This document shows, in pieces, positions 15,550 through 23,910 of a stretch of 64,000 nt of DNA. Source of the stretch: JASHPR01 sp963833885. Its GTDB lineage: Bacteria; Actinomycetota; Actinomycetes; Streptosporangiales; Streptosporangiaceae. A model generated the notes under the pieces. That model was not told the origin of the DNA. It was given only the letters and a program-made list of their open reading frames with translations, and did no database searches. The translations under genes and the position numbers were made by a program. Location of the stretch: contig CAWHZU010000008.1 in assembly GCA_963833885.1 (NCBI GenBank), forward strand, positions 1 through 64,000, read 5' to 3'. Within the stretch, counting starts at the first letter, position 1; each line of letters begins with the position of its first letter.

Positions 15550-17097
15550 TCACGCAGCTCCGGTGGCCCGGCCGGGCGGCGCGGGGAAGCCGCCGACGGC
15601 CTCTTCGTACGCCCGCGCGACCCGCAGGCAGGTGCCGTCGGCGAAGTGCCGCCCGACGATCATGAGGCCGACCGGCAGGCCGTCGCTGAGGCCGGCCTGC
15701 ACGGACGTCGCGGGGTGACCGCTCACGTCGAAAGGCGCGGTGTTGGCGATCATCTCCAGGGACCTGGCGAGGAGCTCATCGCGGCTGGCGTCAGCGGGCG
15801 GGATCGTCGAGGCCACGATCGGCAGCGTGGGCATGACCAGCACGTCCGCGTCGGCTAGCGCGGCGTCGTACGCCGCGGCCAGGTCCAGGGCGAGGTTCCT
15901 GGCCATCGCGTAGTGCTGGCCGTCGTAGCGGTCGATCATGTAGCGGCCGAGCAGCGTGGTCAGCTTCAGCGGCTCGGACATCTCGGCGGCGTGCTCCCGG
16001 CGGCCCTTCGCGTAGTGCGCGATGAGCTCGGGGTCGTACAGGCCGCCTGAGTTCATCCCGTACCCGTTGCCGTCGATCATCTGGTTGGTCGCCCCGTCCG
16101 TGGCGATCACGTTCCAGACGTGCAGGCCGTCGCGGTGCCACGGAATGCTGATCTCGCTGACTGCCGCCCCGGCCGCGGCCAGCGCGGCGACGGCGGCGCG
16201 AACGGTCTCGTCGACACCCGGCTGGGACAGGCCGGGGATGCCGAACCCCTCCTCGACCACGGCGATCCTGAGCCCGGCGATCCCGGCCTCGGCTTCGGCC
16301 AGGTAGTCGCGGTCCTGGGGTTCGGCCCGCTGCCGGGGGTCCAGGCCATCACGGCCGGCCAGCACGCTGAGCATCAGCGCGGCGTCGCGCACCGTGCGGG
16401 TGATCGGGCCCAGGTGGTCGAGGGTGTTCTCGATCGGGAAGGCGCCGGTGTAGGGCACGAGACCGTGCGTCGGCTTGTGCCCGACCGTGCCGCAGAACGC
16501 GCTGGGAATCCGGACCGAGCCACCCTGGTCGCCGCCGAGCGCAAGGTCGGCCTCGCCGGCCGCCACCAGGGCGGCGCTGCCGCTCGATGACCCGCCCGCT
16601 GACTTTGCCGGGTTCCACGGGTTGTGGACCGGCCCGGTCTTCGACGTGTGGCTGCCACCCGAGAAGCACAGGTCCTCGCAGACCGACTTGCCGGTGATCG
16701 TGGCACCGGCGTCCAGCAGCCGGGTGACGACCGTCGCGTCCCGGCGCGGGACGAACCCCTGGACGGTCGCCGAGCCGTTCATCATCGGCAGCCCGGCAAC
16801 CTCGATGTTGTCCTTGATCGCGACCCGCCGCCCGGCCAGCGGGCCCTCGCCCGTGGTCGTGATGTCGGTCGTGACATACCAGGCGCCGAGCTCGTTCTCG
16901 GCCGCTCCGGGCCATCGGTAGTGCCGCGACGGCGGCTCGGGAAGGCGCGCCTGATGCAGCCGCTCGACCACTTCGTAGGACTCCAGCGCGCCGCCGATGA
17001 AGCCGCGCAGCGACTCTATGTCCCCTGCGTCAAGGCCGAACCGGTACCGTGCGGCGAGCTCGGCAAGTTCGTCACTCGTCGGGGGCGTGATGGCCAT
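15550..17097 (-). CDS. amidase (amidase signature family)
   Basis: Hydrolyses a carboxamide to acid and ammonia. The 515-aa protein has the amidase-signature catalytic triad: Lys in VAIKDNIEV, the cis-Ser of SAGGSSSGSAA and the nucleophilic Ser in GGDQGGSVRIPSA. The substrate is unknown; AtzF/allophanate hydrolase, indole-acetamide or nitrilase-pathway amidases all look like this. Start ATG at 17097 with GGGAG about 7 nt upstream; the frame is open to 17142. It converges with the hydantoinase gene, and ring-opening followed by amide hydrolysis would fit one pathway, but this is inference. Confidence 0.88.
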   Translation of the reverse strand: MAITPPTSDELAELAARYRFGLDAGDIESLRGFIGGALESYEVVERLHQARLPEPPSRHYRWPGAAENELGAWYVTTDITTTGEGPLAGRRVAIKDNIEVAGLPMMNGSATVQGFVPRRDATVVTRLLDAGATITGKSVCEDLCFSGGSHTSKTGPVHNPWNPAKSAGGSSSGSAALVAAGEADLALGGDQGGSVRIPSAFCGTVGHKPTHGLVPYTGAFPIENTLDHLGPITRTVRDAALMLSVLAGRDGLDPRQRAEPQDRDYLAEAEAGIAGLRIAVVEEGFGIPGLSQPGVDETVRAAVAALAAAGAAVSEISIPWHRDGLHVWNVIATDGATNQMIDGNGYGMNSGGLYDPELIAHYAKGRREHAAEMSEPLKLTTLLGRYMIDRYDGQHYAMARNLALDLAAAYDAALADADVLVMPTLPIVASTIPPADASRDELLARSLEMIANTAPFDVSGHPATSVQAGLSDGLPVGLMIVGRHFADGTCLRVARAYEEAVGGFPAPPGRATGAA

Positions 17098-17483
17098 CGC
17101 GATCTCCCTGCCTGCGGAAAGGCGTCCGGGGGCAGCATACATGCCTCAATTACCGCAGAACATGCCATAAATGCGGCGGCGCCAATTTCATTTCAGGCAG
17201 GGCGCCCTTCGCAAACCGCCCTCCGCCATTGCTGCGTTTGCGCTCAATCCAATTCAGTGAGAAACAACCTCATCGGCGGAAAGGGCTGGGCCGCCGCACA
17301 AAGTGGTGGCCCGGACCCGGAGGTGGGGGGGACGCCGCCGGGCCCGGGGCTTGGGTGCAGCCCGGGGATGGCGCCGCCCATGCCGTCCCCGCTCGCTGCA
17401 GAAGAGCACCTGTCCCAGTATCGCGCGGATGAGGTCGTTTGGCACCTGGCCACGTTCACTCACTCTGATTGTCGGCCTGAACG
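17098..17483. other. 386-bp intergenic region between amidase and amidohydrolase
   Basis: No convincing gene. The part near 17140-17200 is less GC-rich and, read on the minus strand, holds two copies of GGCATGT about 20 bp apart upstream of the amidase, a possible activator or repressor site. A hairpin at 17343-17367 (arms CCCGGGGCT and AGCCCGGGG, 8 of 9 pairing) lies beyond the amidohydrolase stop and may terminate that transcript. Confidence 0.35.
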
Positions 17484-18383
17484 TTACGCTTCCCGGCTGG
17501 TGGAGCCACCGCCGGACTCTGGCGCGAGCCCGAGCAGTGCCGCGGCGTTGCCCTTGAGGATCTTCGGCCGGACGTGCGGCTTGATCGGCAGCGCGTCGAA
17601 ATCGGCAAGCCAGCGATCGGGGGTGATCAGCGGGTAGTCGGAGCCGAACAGGACCTTGTCCTGCAGCAGTGTGTTCGCGTACTGGATGAGCTGCGGCGGG
17701 AAGTACTTCGGCGACCAGCCGGACAGGTCGATGTGGACCAGCGGCTTGTGGGTGGCCACCGCGAGGGCCTCGTCCTGCCACGGGAACGACGGATGGGCGA
17801 GCACGATCGGAAGGCCGGGAAAGTCCGCGGCCACGTCGTCGACAAACAGCGGGTTGGAGTACTTCAGCCGGATCCCGCCGCCGCCGGGCGCGCCTTGACC
17901 GATGCCGCTCTGCCCGGTGTGAAATACCGCAGGCACGCCGAACTCCTCGATCGCCTCGTAGAGCGGGTAGGCAAGCCGGTCGTTGGGATAGAACGCCTGC
18001 ACGTTCGGGTGAAACTTGAAGCCGCGCACGCCGAACTCGGTCACCAGCCTGCGCACCTGGCGAACCCCGGCCTTGCCCCTGGCCGGGTCGATACTCGCGA
18101 ACGGGATCATGACGTCCGGGTTGGCGGCGGCCGCCTCGGCCACCTCTTCGTTCGGCACCCCGGGGACGCCGGTCGCCGCCTCGGCGTCGACCGAGAACAC
18201 CACGCACGCCATCCGCCGCTCCCGGTAGTAAGCCGCGATCTCGGGCAGCGTCGGGGGGCGGCTGCCCGCCTTGAATAGCGCGCGAGAGGCCTGGAACAGC
18301 TCCTCGCTCAGCGTGTCCTGGCCAGCCGCCGAGACCTCGGCGTGCGTGTGCACGTCGATCGCCACGAGATCGTCAACGTTCAC
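17484..18383 (-). CDS. amidohydrolase-2 family metal-dependent hydrolase/decarboxylase
   Basis: A 299-aa TIM-barrel protein of the ACMSD/4-oxalomesaconate hydratase-like amidohydrolase group. Metal motif DVHTHAE near the N-terminus, GFKFHP, VFHTG, VLAHPSFPW and the active-site Asp in LFGSDYP are all present in the right order. Family members hydrolyse lactones or decarboxylate aromatic acids; the substrate here is not readable. It starts with GTG overlapping the stop of the upstream ATPase gene (GTGA), an odd pairing of a metabolic enzyme with an anti-sigma-like protein. The tail after LGLAPE is low complexity. Confidence 0.85.
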   Translation of the reverse strand: MNVDDLVAIDVHTHAEVSAAGQDTLSEELFQASRALFKAGSRPPTLPEIAAYYRERRMACVVFSVDAEAATGVPGVPNEEVAEAAAANPDVMIPFASIDPARGKAGVRQVRRLVTEFGVRGFKFHPNVQAFYPNDRLAYPLYEAIEEFGVPAVFHTGQSGIGQGAPGGGGIRLKYSNPLFVDDVAADFPGLPIVLAHPSFPWQDEALAVATHKPLVHIDLSGWSPKYFPPQLIQYANTLLQDKVLFGSDYPLITPDRWLADFDALPIKPHVRPKILKGNAAALLGLAPESGGGSTSREA

Positions 18384-18832
18384 CTGTCCACCCCCTCTTT
18401 TGCATCAATGATGGCCCAGACAACCTTGCCGGGGTCCGCGGCGGAGTAGCCCCAGTCGGTGCTCAGCGCCGCCACGATCATCAAGCCGCGGCCGCTGTCC
18501 GCGTCCGCGCCGGCGTTCTTGGGCACGGGCGGCAGCGGGCTGGCGTCCCACACATTGATGGCGACGCTGCCGCCGTCCGAGCTGAGCCAGATCCTGACGG
18601 TCGCCGGTATCCCGGCTAACCCGTGCTCGAGGGCGTTCGTGACCAATTCCGAGACGACGAGCTCGGCCGCCTCCGCCTTATCGGCTGACAGACCCCATTC
18701 CCGGAGCACCAGGCGCGTGTGCAGCCGGGCGCTTGGCACGGCACTGCTGATCGCACCCAACTCCAGATGCGACTGATAAGGCCAGCGTGCAGCCTCTTGA
18801 TCCGGGATCATAGCCGCCGGTACTGCGCCCAT
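18380..18832 (-). CDS. RsbW-like ATP-binding protein (HATPase_c, anti-sigma type)
   Basis: A 150-aa GHKL ATPase without other domains, the common actinomycete form that acts as a serine kinase or anti-sigma partner. The N-box is ELVVSELVTNALEHG and the G2 box is SGRGLMIV. In streptomycete-like genomes such genes are usually next to a DUF5753 regulator and DUF397 protein, and both follow here divergently, so the three probably form one regulatory set. ATG at 18832 with GAGGGG upstream. The target sigma factor is not identified. Confidence 0.88.
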   Translation of the reverse strand: MGAVPAAMIPDQEAARWPYQSHLELGAISSAVPSARLHTRLVLREWGLSADKAEAAELVVSELVTNALEHGLAGIPATVRIWLSSDGGSVAINVWDASPLPPVPKNAGADADSGRGLMIVAALSTDWGYSAADPGKVVWAIIDAKEGVDR

Positions 18833-18963
18833 TAGCCCCTCACGCCGTTCTGATTCGCTTGCCGGTCCCAGTTGGGATGGTTCCCCGGCGGACTTAGGAT
18901 TGCCACCGGGAGCGCACTGCGGTCTGGAGTTGTCCGATCATCCGGCCGCCTTGTCTGTGGCCG

Positions 18964-18975
18964 GACACTAGTGTC
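18964..18975. promoter_or_regulatory. perfect 12-bp palindrome upstream of the XRE regulator
   Basis: GACACTAGTGTC lies 29 bp before the ATG of the XRE-DUF5753 gene, in the 171-bp gap shared with the divergent ATPase gene. A perfect palindrome at this place is a good candidate for an autoregulatory site of the XRE protein. It contains CTAG, which is rare in this kind of genome. Confidence 0.45.
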
Positions 18976-19003
18976 GGCTGCTGTACCGAGGGAGCGTGCG
19001 TGA

Positions 19004-19828
19004 ATGCGCAATGTCGACGGAACCGCTTCCCCGTTAGCCTTCTTCGGCGCGGAACTGCGGCGGATCCGGAATGAAGCCGGTCTGAGCCAGGAACAGCTTG
19101 GCCAGCGGATCGGCTACTCGGGAACGCTGATCGGCAAGGTGGAGATCGGTGAGCGCGCACCATCCGAGGACCTGGCCGGGCGCTGCGACGAGGCGCTGGA
19201 CACAAAGGGCCTGCTCCCCCGGATCTATGACCTGGCCCGCCGCTGGGACGGCGGTTACCCGTCCTGGTTCGCCGGATGGGCGGAGCGGGAGCGCACCGCC
19301 ACGTGTATCTGCTGGTGGGAACCATTGCTGATCCCGGGCTTAGTGCAGACCTCCGACTACGCACGGGCGCTCTTCCTCGCATGGCAGTCAGGCGACACCA
19401 GCGACGATCAGGTCGAAGAACTTGTGAGCGCCCGGCTGGAGCGTCAGCTGATCTTCGACCAGCCCAAGCCGACGGAACTCTGGGTAATCGTTGACGAGGC
19501 CGTTCTTCGTCGGTGTATTGGCGCTGCCAAGATCATGTATGACCAACTCAGCCATTTGGCGGCCCAGGCCAGGCGCCCCAATATCACCGTGCAGGTGGTA
19601 CCCAGAGAGGTGGGAGCGCACGTCGGCCTCACCGGCGCCTTTGCCATTGCGTCTGGGAATGGCACCGATACGGTATACATGGAGTCACCGGACGAAGGCC
19701 AGACCACCGAGGCGGCGAGCGTTGTCGCGAAGCTCACAAAGACGTTCAACATCCTGCGAGGCGAGGCACTCTCCCAGGCAGCCTCACGAGAGCTGATCAT
19801 GAAGGTGGCAGAGGAATCATGGACCTGA
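19004..19828 (+). CDS. XRE-type regulator with DUF5753 domain (WhiJ-like)
   Basis: A 274-aa protein: HTH at about residues 12-70 (ELRRIRNEAGLSQEQLGQRI, SGTLIGKVEIGERAP) followed by a DUF5753 domain with its typical WWEPLLIPGLVQTSDYARAL and QVVPREVGAHVGLTGAF segments. This is the WhiJ/AbaA-locus regulator family, which works with small DUF397 proteins and influences development and antibiotic production in Streptomyces. The next gene is such a DUF397 protein and overlaps it by 10 bp. Start ATG with GAGGGAG about 12 nt upstream. Confidence 0.93.
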   Translation: MRNVDGTASPLAFFGAELRRIRNEAGLSQEQLGQRIGYSGTLIGKVEIGERAPSEDLAGRCDEALDTKGLLPRIYDLARRWDGGYPSWFAGWAERERTATCICWWEPLLIPGLVQTSDYARALFLAWQSGDTSDDQVEELVSARLERQLIFDQPKPTELWVIVDEAVLRRCIGAAKIMYDQLSHLAAQARRPNITVQVVPREVGAHVGLTGAFAIASGNGTDTVYMESPDEGQTTEAASVVAKLTKTFNILRGEALSQAASRELIMKVAEESWT

Positions 19829-20022
19829 CCAACGCCGAATGGCGCAAGAGCAGCTTCAGCGGCGGCAACGGCGGCGGGTGCGTCGAGGTCGCGCGCAACC
19901 TGCCCGGCGTCGTCGCGGTCCGCGACAGCAAGGACCGCCAAGGACCCGCCTTGGTCTTCACCCCGGATGAATGGCGCGCGTTCCTTGATGGCGTCCGCGC
20001 CACCGAGTTCGACCTACGCTGA
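19819..20022 (+). CDS. DUF397 protein
   Basis: A 67-aa protein typical of DUF397: NAEWRKSSFSGGNGGGCVEV at the start, VAVRDSK in the middle and FTPDEWRAFLDGVR at the end. These proteins are partners of DUF5753 regulators, and the 10-bp overlap with the regulator gene supports a 1:1 complex. Molecular role is still poorly defined; an antitoxin-like or modulating role has been proposed for the pair. Confidence 0.93.
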   Translation: MDLTNAEWRKSSFSGGNGGGCVEVARNLPGVVAVRDSKDRQGPALVFTPDEWRAFLDGVRATEFDLR

Positions 20023-20098
20023 TCCCCCGGCCCCAGCGACGCATACGGGCCTCCGAGTCGAGTTCGACGGGGGGTCAGCCTGTCTCTCCTGACGCGGG

Positions 20099-20132
20099 GC
20101 CGGCCGCGCGCTGGCTTGTCCGCGCGGCCGGC
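20099..20132. terminator. bidirectional terminator hairpin
   Basis: Perfect 12-bp GC arms GCCGGCCGCGCG (20099-20110) and CGCGCGGCCGGC (20121-20132) with a 10-nt loop, placed between the convergent DUF397 and S53 peptidase genes. It can serve both transcripts. Confidence 0.7.
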
Positions 20133-20147
20133 GTCCGGCTCGGTATG

Positions 20148-21512
20148 TCAGGAACGTGTGCCGCCCTGGTGCGCAGTGTGCGCCAGGAGGGGGACGAGGA
20201 TGTGGGCGTTGGGGCTGCCCCAGCCGGTGACCGGGTCCCAGCCGGGTCCGGCCTGGTAGCCGGTGAAGAGGCCGGTTGGCCAGAACACCGAGTTGTCGCC
20301 GGTGACCACGTCGTGGAAGGCACGGTGGTAGGCGGGGCTGCGGGCGATGGCGTAGATGGCCGGGTTGACGAAGCCGAGGTGCTGGCCGGCGTCTTGGTCG
20401 GCAAGGGCGATCACGGCCGCCCATAGCGGGGTGGCGGCGCTGGTGCCTTGCGCCGGGTACAGGACGCCGCCGGAGAACGTCAGCGCCATGGCCGTGGATG
20501 CGTCGGCGTCGGCGGCGACGTCGGGGACGCCCCGCATCTGGCCGATGCGCGGGACGCCGTCCTGGTAGGCCGGCCGGGCGAACAGGCTGCTGTAGCCGCC
20601 TGCGGAGGCTTCGGTGTCGGCGTTCCAGGCCATCTCGCCGTGGTAGGCGCCGGTGAAGATACTGGCGTCAAGGGCGGTGCCGCCGACACCCAGCACCAGC
20701 GGATCGGAGGCGGGCAGGCTGACCTGCTCAGGCGGGCCGTTGTCGCTGATAACGCCGGTGTCCCCGGAGGAGGCGACGACCGTGACACGGCGGCCGGCGG
20801 CCTGCTGCAGCGCTGCGTGGATACTGGCCACTTCGGCCCTGGTAAAGAGGTGCTCACCGTGGCTCCCGCTGATTGAGACCACTGCCGCATTCTGGGTGAT
20901 GGCAGCGTGGATCGTCCCGGTCACGGCCGCGGCAAAATTCGCCGCGCTGGCCGTGGCATCGAGTGGTACCAGAACCACGTCGAGGGTGGCATCGGGCGCC
21001 ATCGCATGAACCATCTCGGTGTCCTCGACTTCCTCGGTGCCCGCCACGTAGGGCGCGCTGGCCCCGGCGAGGGCAGTCGTGACCTTGAGCTTCGCCGCAG
21101 GGAGGCCGAACTTCTTGTCGAACGCGGCCAGATCCTTGCGGATGTCGGTGAAATTCGGTCCCGGGGCGTTGGCGAGTTCGGGCATCACCACGGTCTCGCC
21201 GCTGCCGGTGATCCCACGATGGAGCAGTGGCGCCACACCGTAGGCCACCTGGTACTGGCCTGGGCTGTAGCACTGGATGAAGTAGTCCGACGGGCCGCAC
21301 GACACCGCAGGAGTCACCGTAGTTATGCCGGCGCTGGCGGCCGTGCCGGGCCGTGCCGGGCGGGCGGGCGCAGCCGACGCAGACCCCGCGGTCAGGCACG
21401 CTATGCAGGCCACCGCGGCGGCCAGGCTCGCCGCCAGCGACAGTCGGCGCGGCCTGTGCCCGGGCCGCGTTACGGCGTGCGGCGTCAGACGGGCGATCGG
21501 TTTAACGGGCAT
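20148..21512 (-). CDS. secreted S53 (sedolisin/kumamolisin-like) peptidase
   Basis: A 454-aa serine-carboxyl peptidase. A basic N-terminus and a hydrophobic stretch ending in AGSASA-APA mark a signal peptide. The catalytic E-x-x-x-D is in GTEEVEDTEMVHAMAP, the oxyanion Asp in VASSGDTG and the nucleophile in QGTSAATPLWAAV; the C-terminal calcium loop FHDVVTGDN with GWDPVTGWGSPN is present. Unusually it lacks the ~150-residue inhibitory propeptide found in most sedolisins. Such enzymes work at acidic pH outside the cell. Its promoter region holds an inverted copy of the neighbouring ECF sigma promoter, suggesting control by that sigma factor. Confidence 0.92.
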   Translation of the reverse strand: MPVKPIARLTPHAVTRPGHRPRRLSLAASLAAAVACIACLTAGSASAAPARPARPGTAASAGITTVTPAVSCGPSDYFIQCYSPGQYQVAYGVAPLLHRGITGSGETVVMPELANAPGPNFTDIRKDLAAFDKKFGLPAAKLKVTTALAGASAPYVAGTEEVEDTEMVHAMAPDATLDVVLVPLDATASAANFAAAVTGTIHAAITQNAAVVSISGSHGEHLFTRAEVASIHAALQQAAGRRVTVVASSGDTGVISDNGPPEQVSLPASDPLVLGVGGTALDASIFTGAYHGEMAWNADTEASAGGYSSLFARPAYQDGVPRIGQMRGVPDVAADADASTAMALTFSGGVLYPAQGTSAATPLWAAVIALADQDAGQHLGFVNPAIYAIARSPAYHRAFHDVVTGDNSVFWPTGLFTGYQAGPGWDPVTGWGSPNAHILVPLLAHTAHQGGTRS

Positions 21513-21623
21513 GACGTACCCCTTCCTCGAGACCGCCGGTGTTACTGGGGGTGATCGATGAGCGCGACAGGCAGGTCATGACCGGGTGGCACCGGTGCTG
21601 CGGGTCAGTACCGGGGCGCGCGG

Positions 21624-21748
21624 TCAGGCGTCGCGGGTGCTGATCCGTAACCGAGCGTCGTCACCGCCCGCCACCGCGGCGATCAGCGCATCGTCGTCCA
21701 TCGCTTCTCTATTGCGATGTGGCGGTAACCGGTTCGCCCAGGCAGCAA
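21624..21748 (-). promoter_or_regulatory. inverted, partial copy of the ECF sigma promoter and first codons, upstream of the peptidase
   Basis: On the minus strand from 21748 the sequence repeats the sigma gene's upstream region and coding start at 21932-22034, roughly 85-90% identical over about 105 bp by eye. It includes GCGAACC, CGCAATAG and then ATG (at 21701) opening a 25-codon frame. The first residues MDDDALIAAVAGGDDA mirror MDDDELIAAMAGGDDA of the sigma factor; the frame then stops at 21624. It points toward the S53 peptidase gene. The likely role is a second sigma-dependent promoter, with a vestigial leader frame, driving the peptidase. The frame itself is probably not a functional protein. 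Confidence 0.72.
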
Positions 21749-21942
21749 GATCTCTCGATGTTTCGCTCAGGCCCTCAGGGCGCAACTCGACCCATCCAAT
21801 ATGGGGGGCAGCTCGCCGCCGAGCCTGTTGATCGCCGCACCGCCAACCCGACCGACGGCCGCCAGGGGCTGATGTCTCACGAGCGTCTCACGGACTGACC
21901 GGGCGTGCCTTCTGGGCAGCGCGAAGAAATGTTGCTGCCTGG

Positions 21943-21970
21943 GCGAACCAGTTGCCGCCGCAGCGTAATA
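21943..21970 (+). promoter_or_regulatory. ECF-type promoter of the sigma gene, probably leaderless
   Basis: GCGAACC (21943-21949) and CGTAATA (21964-21970) resemble ECF -35 (GAAC) and -10 (CGT) elements, although the 14-bp gap is slightly short. The GTG start of the sigma gene follows 7 bp after the -10, so the transcript would start at or next to the GTG. This explains why the only purine-rich motif (AGGAG) is too close to serve as a ribosome-binding site. The same elements are kept in the inverted copy facing the peptidase. Confidence 0.6.
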
Positions 21971-21977
21971 GAGGAGT

Positions 21978-22400
21978 GTGGACGACGATGAGCTGATCGC
22001 CGCGATGGCGGGCGGTGACGACGCTGGGTTGCGGGAGCTGTTCTCGCGGCATGCGCCGTGGCTGGCTGCCCGGCTGCGCCGCGTCCTGCCCGCGGCGGAA
22101 GTCGAGGACGTGCTGCAGGAGACGTTCCTGGCGGTCTGGCGAGGCGCGGGCGGCTACCGTCCCGGCGACTCGGGCTCGGCCCCCGGCTGGCTGTGGGGGA
22201 TCGCTCGCAGGCAGGCCGCGCTAGGCCCGGACCGCGAGGCCGGGCGGCTGATGTACGTGGAGGACCGGCCGGCGGCCGAGGTGGCGGAGCTGACGGGCGC
22301 TCCCTGGGGCACGGTGAAAAGCCGCGCACACCGGGCCGGGCAGCAGCTGCGAGCGGCGCTGCGGCGCCGCGAGCTGGCGCGGGAGGGAGGCGAGCGATGA
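21978..22400 (+). CDS. short ECF RNA polymerase sigma factor
   Basis: A 140-aa sigma-70 family protein. Region 2 is recognisable: LRELFSRHAPWLAARL, then DVLQETFLAVWRG and WLWGIARRQA. Region 4.2 is also clear: RPAAEVAELTGAPWGTVKSRAHRA. The linker and first helix of region 4 are about 25 residues shorter than usual, so the protein looks internally deleted yet in frame. The GTG at 21978 fits a leaderless mRNA and matches the ATG position in the inverted copy. It is the first gene of a run with ATGA/GTGA overlaps into membrane and ABC transporter genes, which it may activate. Confidence 0.85.
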   Translation: MDDDELIAAMAGGDDAGLRELFSRHAPWLAARLRRVLPAAEVEDVLQETFLAVWRGAGGYRPGDSGSAPGWLWGIARRQAALGPDREAGRLMYVEDRPAAEVAELTGAPWGTVKSRAHRAGQQLRAALRRRELAREGGER

Positions 22401-23149
22401 CCGGCAGGCAGGAGATGGCTGGTGATCATGAGAGCCTGGCGGGCCACGGCCCCGGGCCCGGCGACGTCGATCTCGGCCGGGTCTGGCTCGGCGTGGCGGC
22501 GCAGGTCTGGCGCCGCCGTCCCGGCCCAGCCGAGCGGGCCGCCGCGCGGCTGCTGCGCTCGCCAGGACTGGCGCGGGCGCTGGTCACCACGCCGTCGCTG
22601 CTGGCCGGGTGGCTGATCGCGAGCGCAGTGGTGCTGCTGGCCGGGGTGTTCGCCACGCTGGGGACCGGGACGCCGTACGTGCCGCTGCTGGCTCCGGCGG
22701 TCGCGGCGGCCGGCATCGCGTACGCCTACGGGCCGGGCATCGACCCGGCCTGGGAGCTGTCGCGGAGCATGGCGGTCAGCGACCGGATGGTGCTGCTGGC
22801 GCGGGCACTGGCGGTGTTCGCGGTGAACGCGGCGCTCGGGCTGGCCGCGGCCGCGGCGGGGGCCGCGGCGGTGCCGACCGCGGCCGCGGTGACCTTCGGC
22901 TGGCTGATCCCGATGACCGCGGTCTGCGCGCTCGCGCTGGCCGCCGCGACGCTCGCGCGGTCGGCGAACGTCGGCGTGACCGTGGGCCTGGCCGGCTGGG
23001 CGATCGTCGTGCTGGCCGGGCAGGCCGCCAGCGGGCGGCTCACCGCCGTCATCACCGACACCGCGCTTGTCCTTCCCTACCTGGCGTTCGGAGCGGTCTG
23101 CGCCGCGATCGCCTTGGCTGCTACCCGGATCCCGAGAGGAACGTCATGA
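22397..23149 (+). CDS. polytopic membrane protein, putative anti-sigma or transporter partner
   Basis: A 250-aa protein with a hydrophilic ~70-residue N-terminus and about six hydrophobic segments (for example LLAGWLIASAVVLLAGVFAT and VGLAGWAIVVLAGQA). It starts at an ATG overlapping the sigma stop by 4 bp and ends in the same way on the ABC ATPase. In comparable operons this position is taken by an anti-sigma factor or an ABC-2 permease; there is no Cys/His zinc motif to support the first. Function not assigned beyond membrane partner. Confidence 0.75.
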   Translation: MTGRQEMAGDHESLAGHGPGPGDVDLGRVWLGVAAQVWRRRPGPAERAAARLLRSPGLARALVTTPSLLAGWLIASAVVLLAGVFATLGTGTPYVPLLAPAVAAAGIAYAYGPGIDPAWELSRSMAVSDRMVLLARALAVFAVNAALGLAAAAAGAAAVPTAAAVTFGWLIPMTAVCALALAAATLARSANVGVTVGLAGWAIVVLAGQAASGRLTAVITDTALVLPYLAFGAVCAAIALAATRIPRGTS

Positions 23150-23910
23150 ATGTTGAGATCAGCGATCTGACCCGGCGGTTCGGCCGGGCCCGGGCGGTGG
23201 ACGGGGTGAGCCTGCAGGCCGGAGCCGGGGTGTTCGGGCTGCTCGGCCCGAACGGGGCGGGCAAGACCACGCTGCTGCGGATGATGGCCACCGTGATTCC
23301 GCCCAGCTCGGGCACGCTGCGGCTGCTCGGCCGCGACCCCGGCTCCTACGGCCCGCGGCGGGAGATCCGCCGCCGGGTCGGGTACCTGCCGCAGAATCTC
23401 GGCTACTACCCGGGATTCACCGTCGCGGAGTTCGTCGAGTACTTCGCGCTGCTGAAGGATGTGCCGCCGGGGAAGGTGCCGCGGGCCGTGGCGGCCGCCG
23501 TCGAGCAGGTGGGCCTGGGCGGCAGGGCCCGGTCGCGGCTGCGTACCCTGTCCGGCGGGATGCTGCGCCGGGCCGGGATCGCGCAGGCGATCGTGAACCA
23601 GCCCGAGCTGCTGCTGCTGGATGAGCCGACCGCCGGTCTGGATCCCGAGCAGCGGGTGGCGTTCCGCGTCCTGCTGCGTGACCTGGGCGAGCGGTCGACC
23701 GTGATCGTCTCCACGCACCTGGTCGAGGATGTTGGCGCCGCGTGCAGTGAGGTTGCGCTGATGGACGCGGGCAAGATCGTCTTCCGCGGTGCCCCGGATG
23801 AGCTGACCGCTCGGGGTGAGGGGAGCGGCGCAGCGGGCGATGCCCCGCTGGAGCGCGGCTACAGCGCGGTACTCGGCGCGGCACGATCGGCCACGGCGGT
23901 GCGGGCGTGA
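23146..23910 (+). CDS. ABC transporter ATP-binding protein
   Basis: A 254-aa nucleotide-binding subunit with all motifs: Walker A GPNGAGKTT, Q-loop LPQNLG, signature TLSGGMLRRAG, Walker B LLLLDEPTAGLD and the switch His in STHLVEDV. It belongs to the DrrA/NodI-like ABC-2 exporter group. It works with the membrane proteins encoded before and after it. The C-terminal 30 residues are low complexity. Coupled to both neighbours by 4-bp overlaps. Confidence 0.95.
   Translation: MNVEISDLTRRFGRARAVDGVSLQAGAGVFGLLGPNGAGKTTLLRMMATVIPPSSGTLRLLGRDPGSYGPRREIRRRVGYLPQNLGYYPGFTVAEFVEYFALLKDVPPGKVPRAVAAAVEQVGLGGRARSRLRTLSGGMLRRAGIAQAIVNQPELLLLDEPTAGLDPEQRVAFRVLLRDLGERSTVIVSTHLVEDVGAACSEVALMDAGKIVFRGAPDELTARGEGSGAAGDAPLERGYSAVLGAARSATAVRA

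Noticed and set aside
21586..21831. 81-codon + strand open frame in the peptidase-sigma gap
   Set aside because: The opposite strand carries the recognisable copy of the sigma promoter and first codons. The + frame has no ribosome-binding site or family resemblance.
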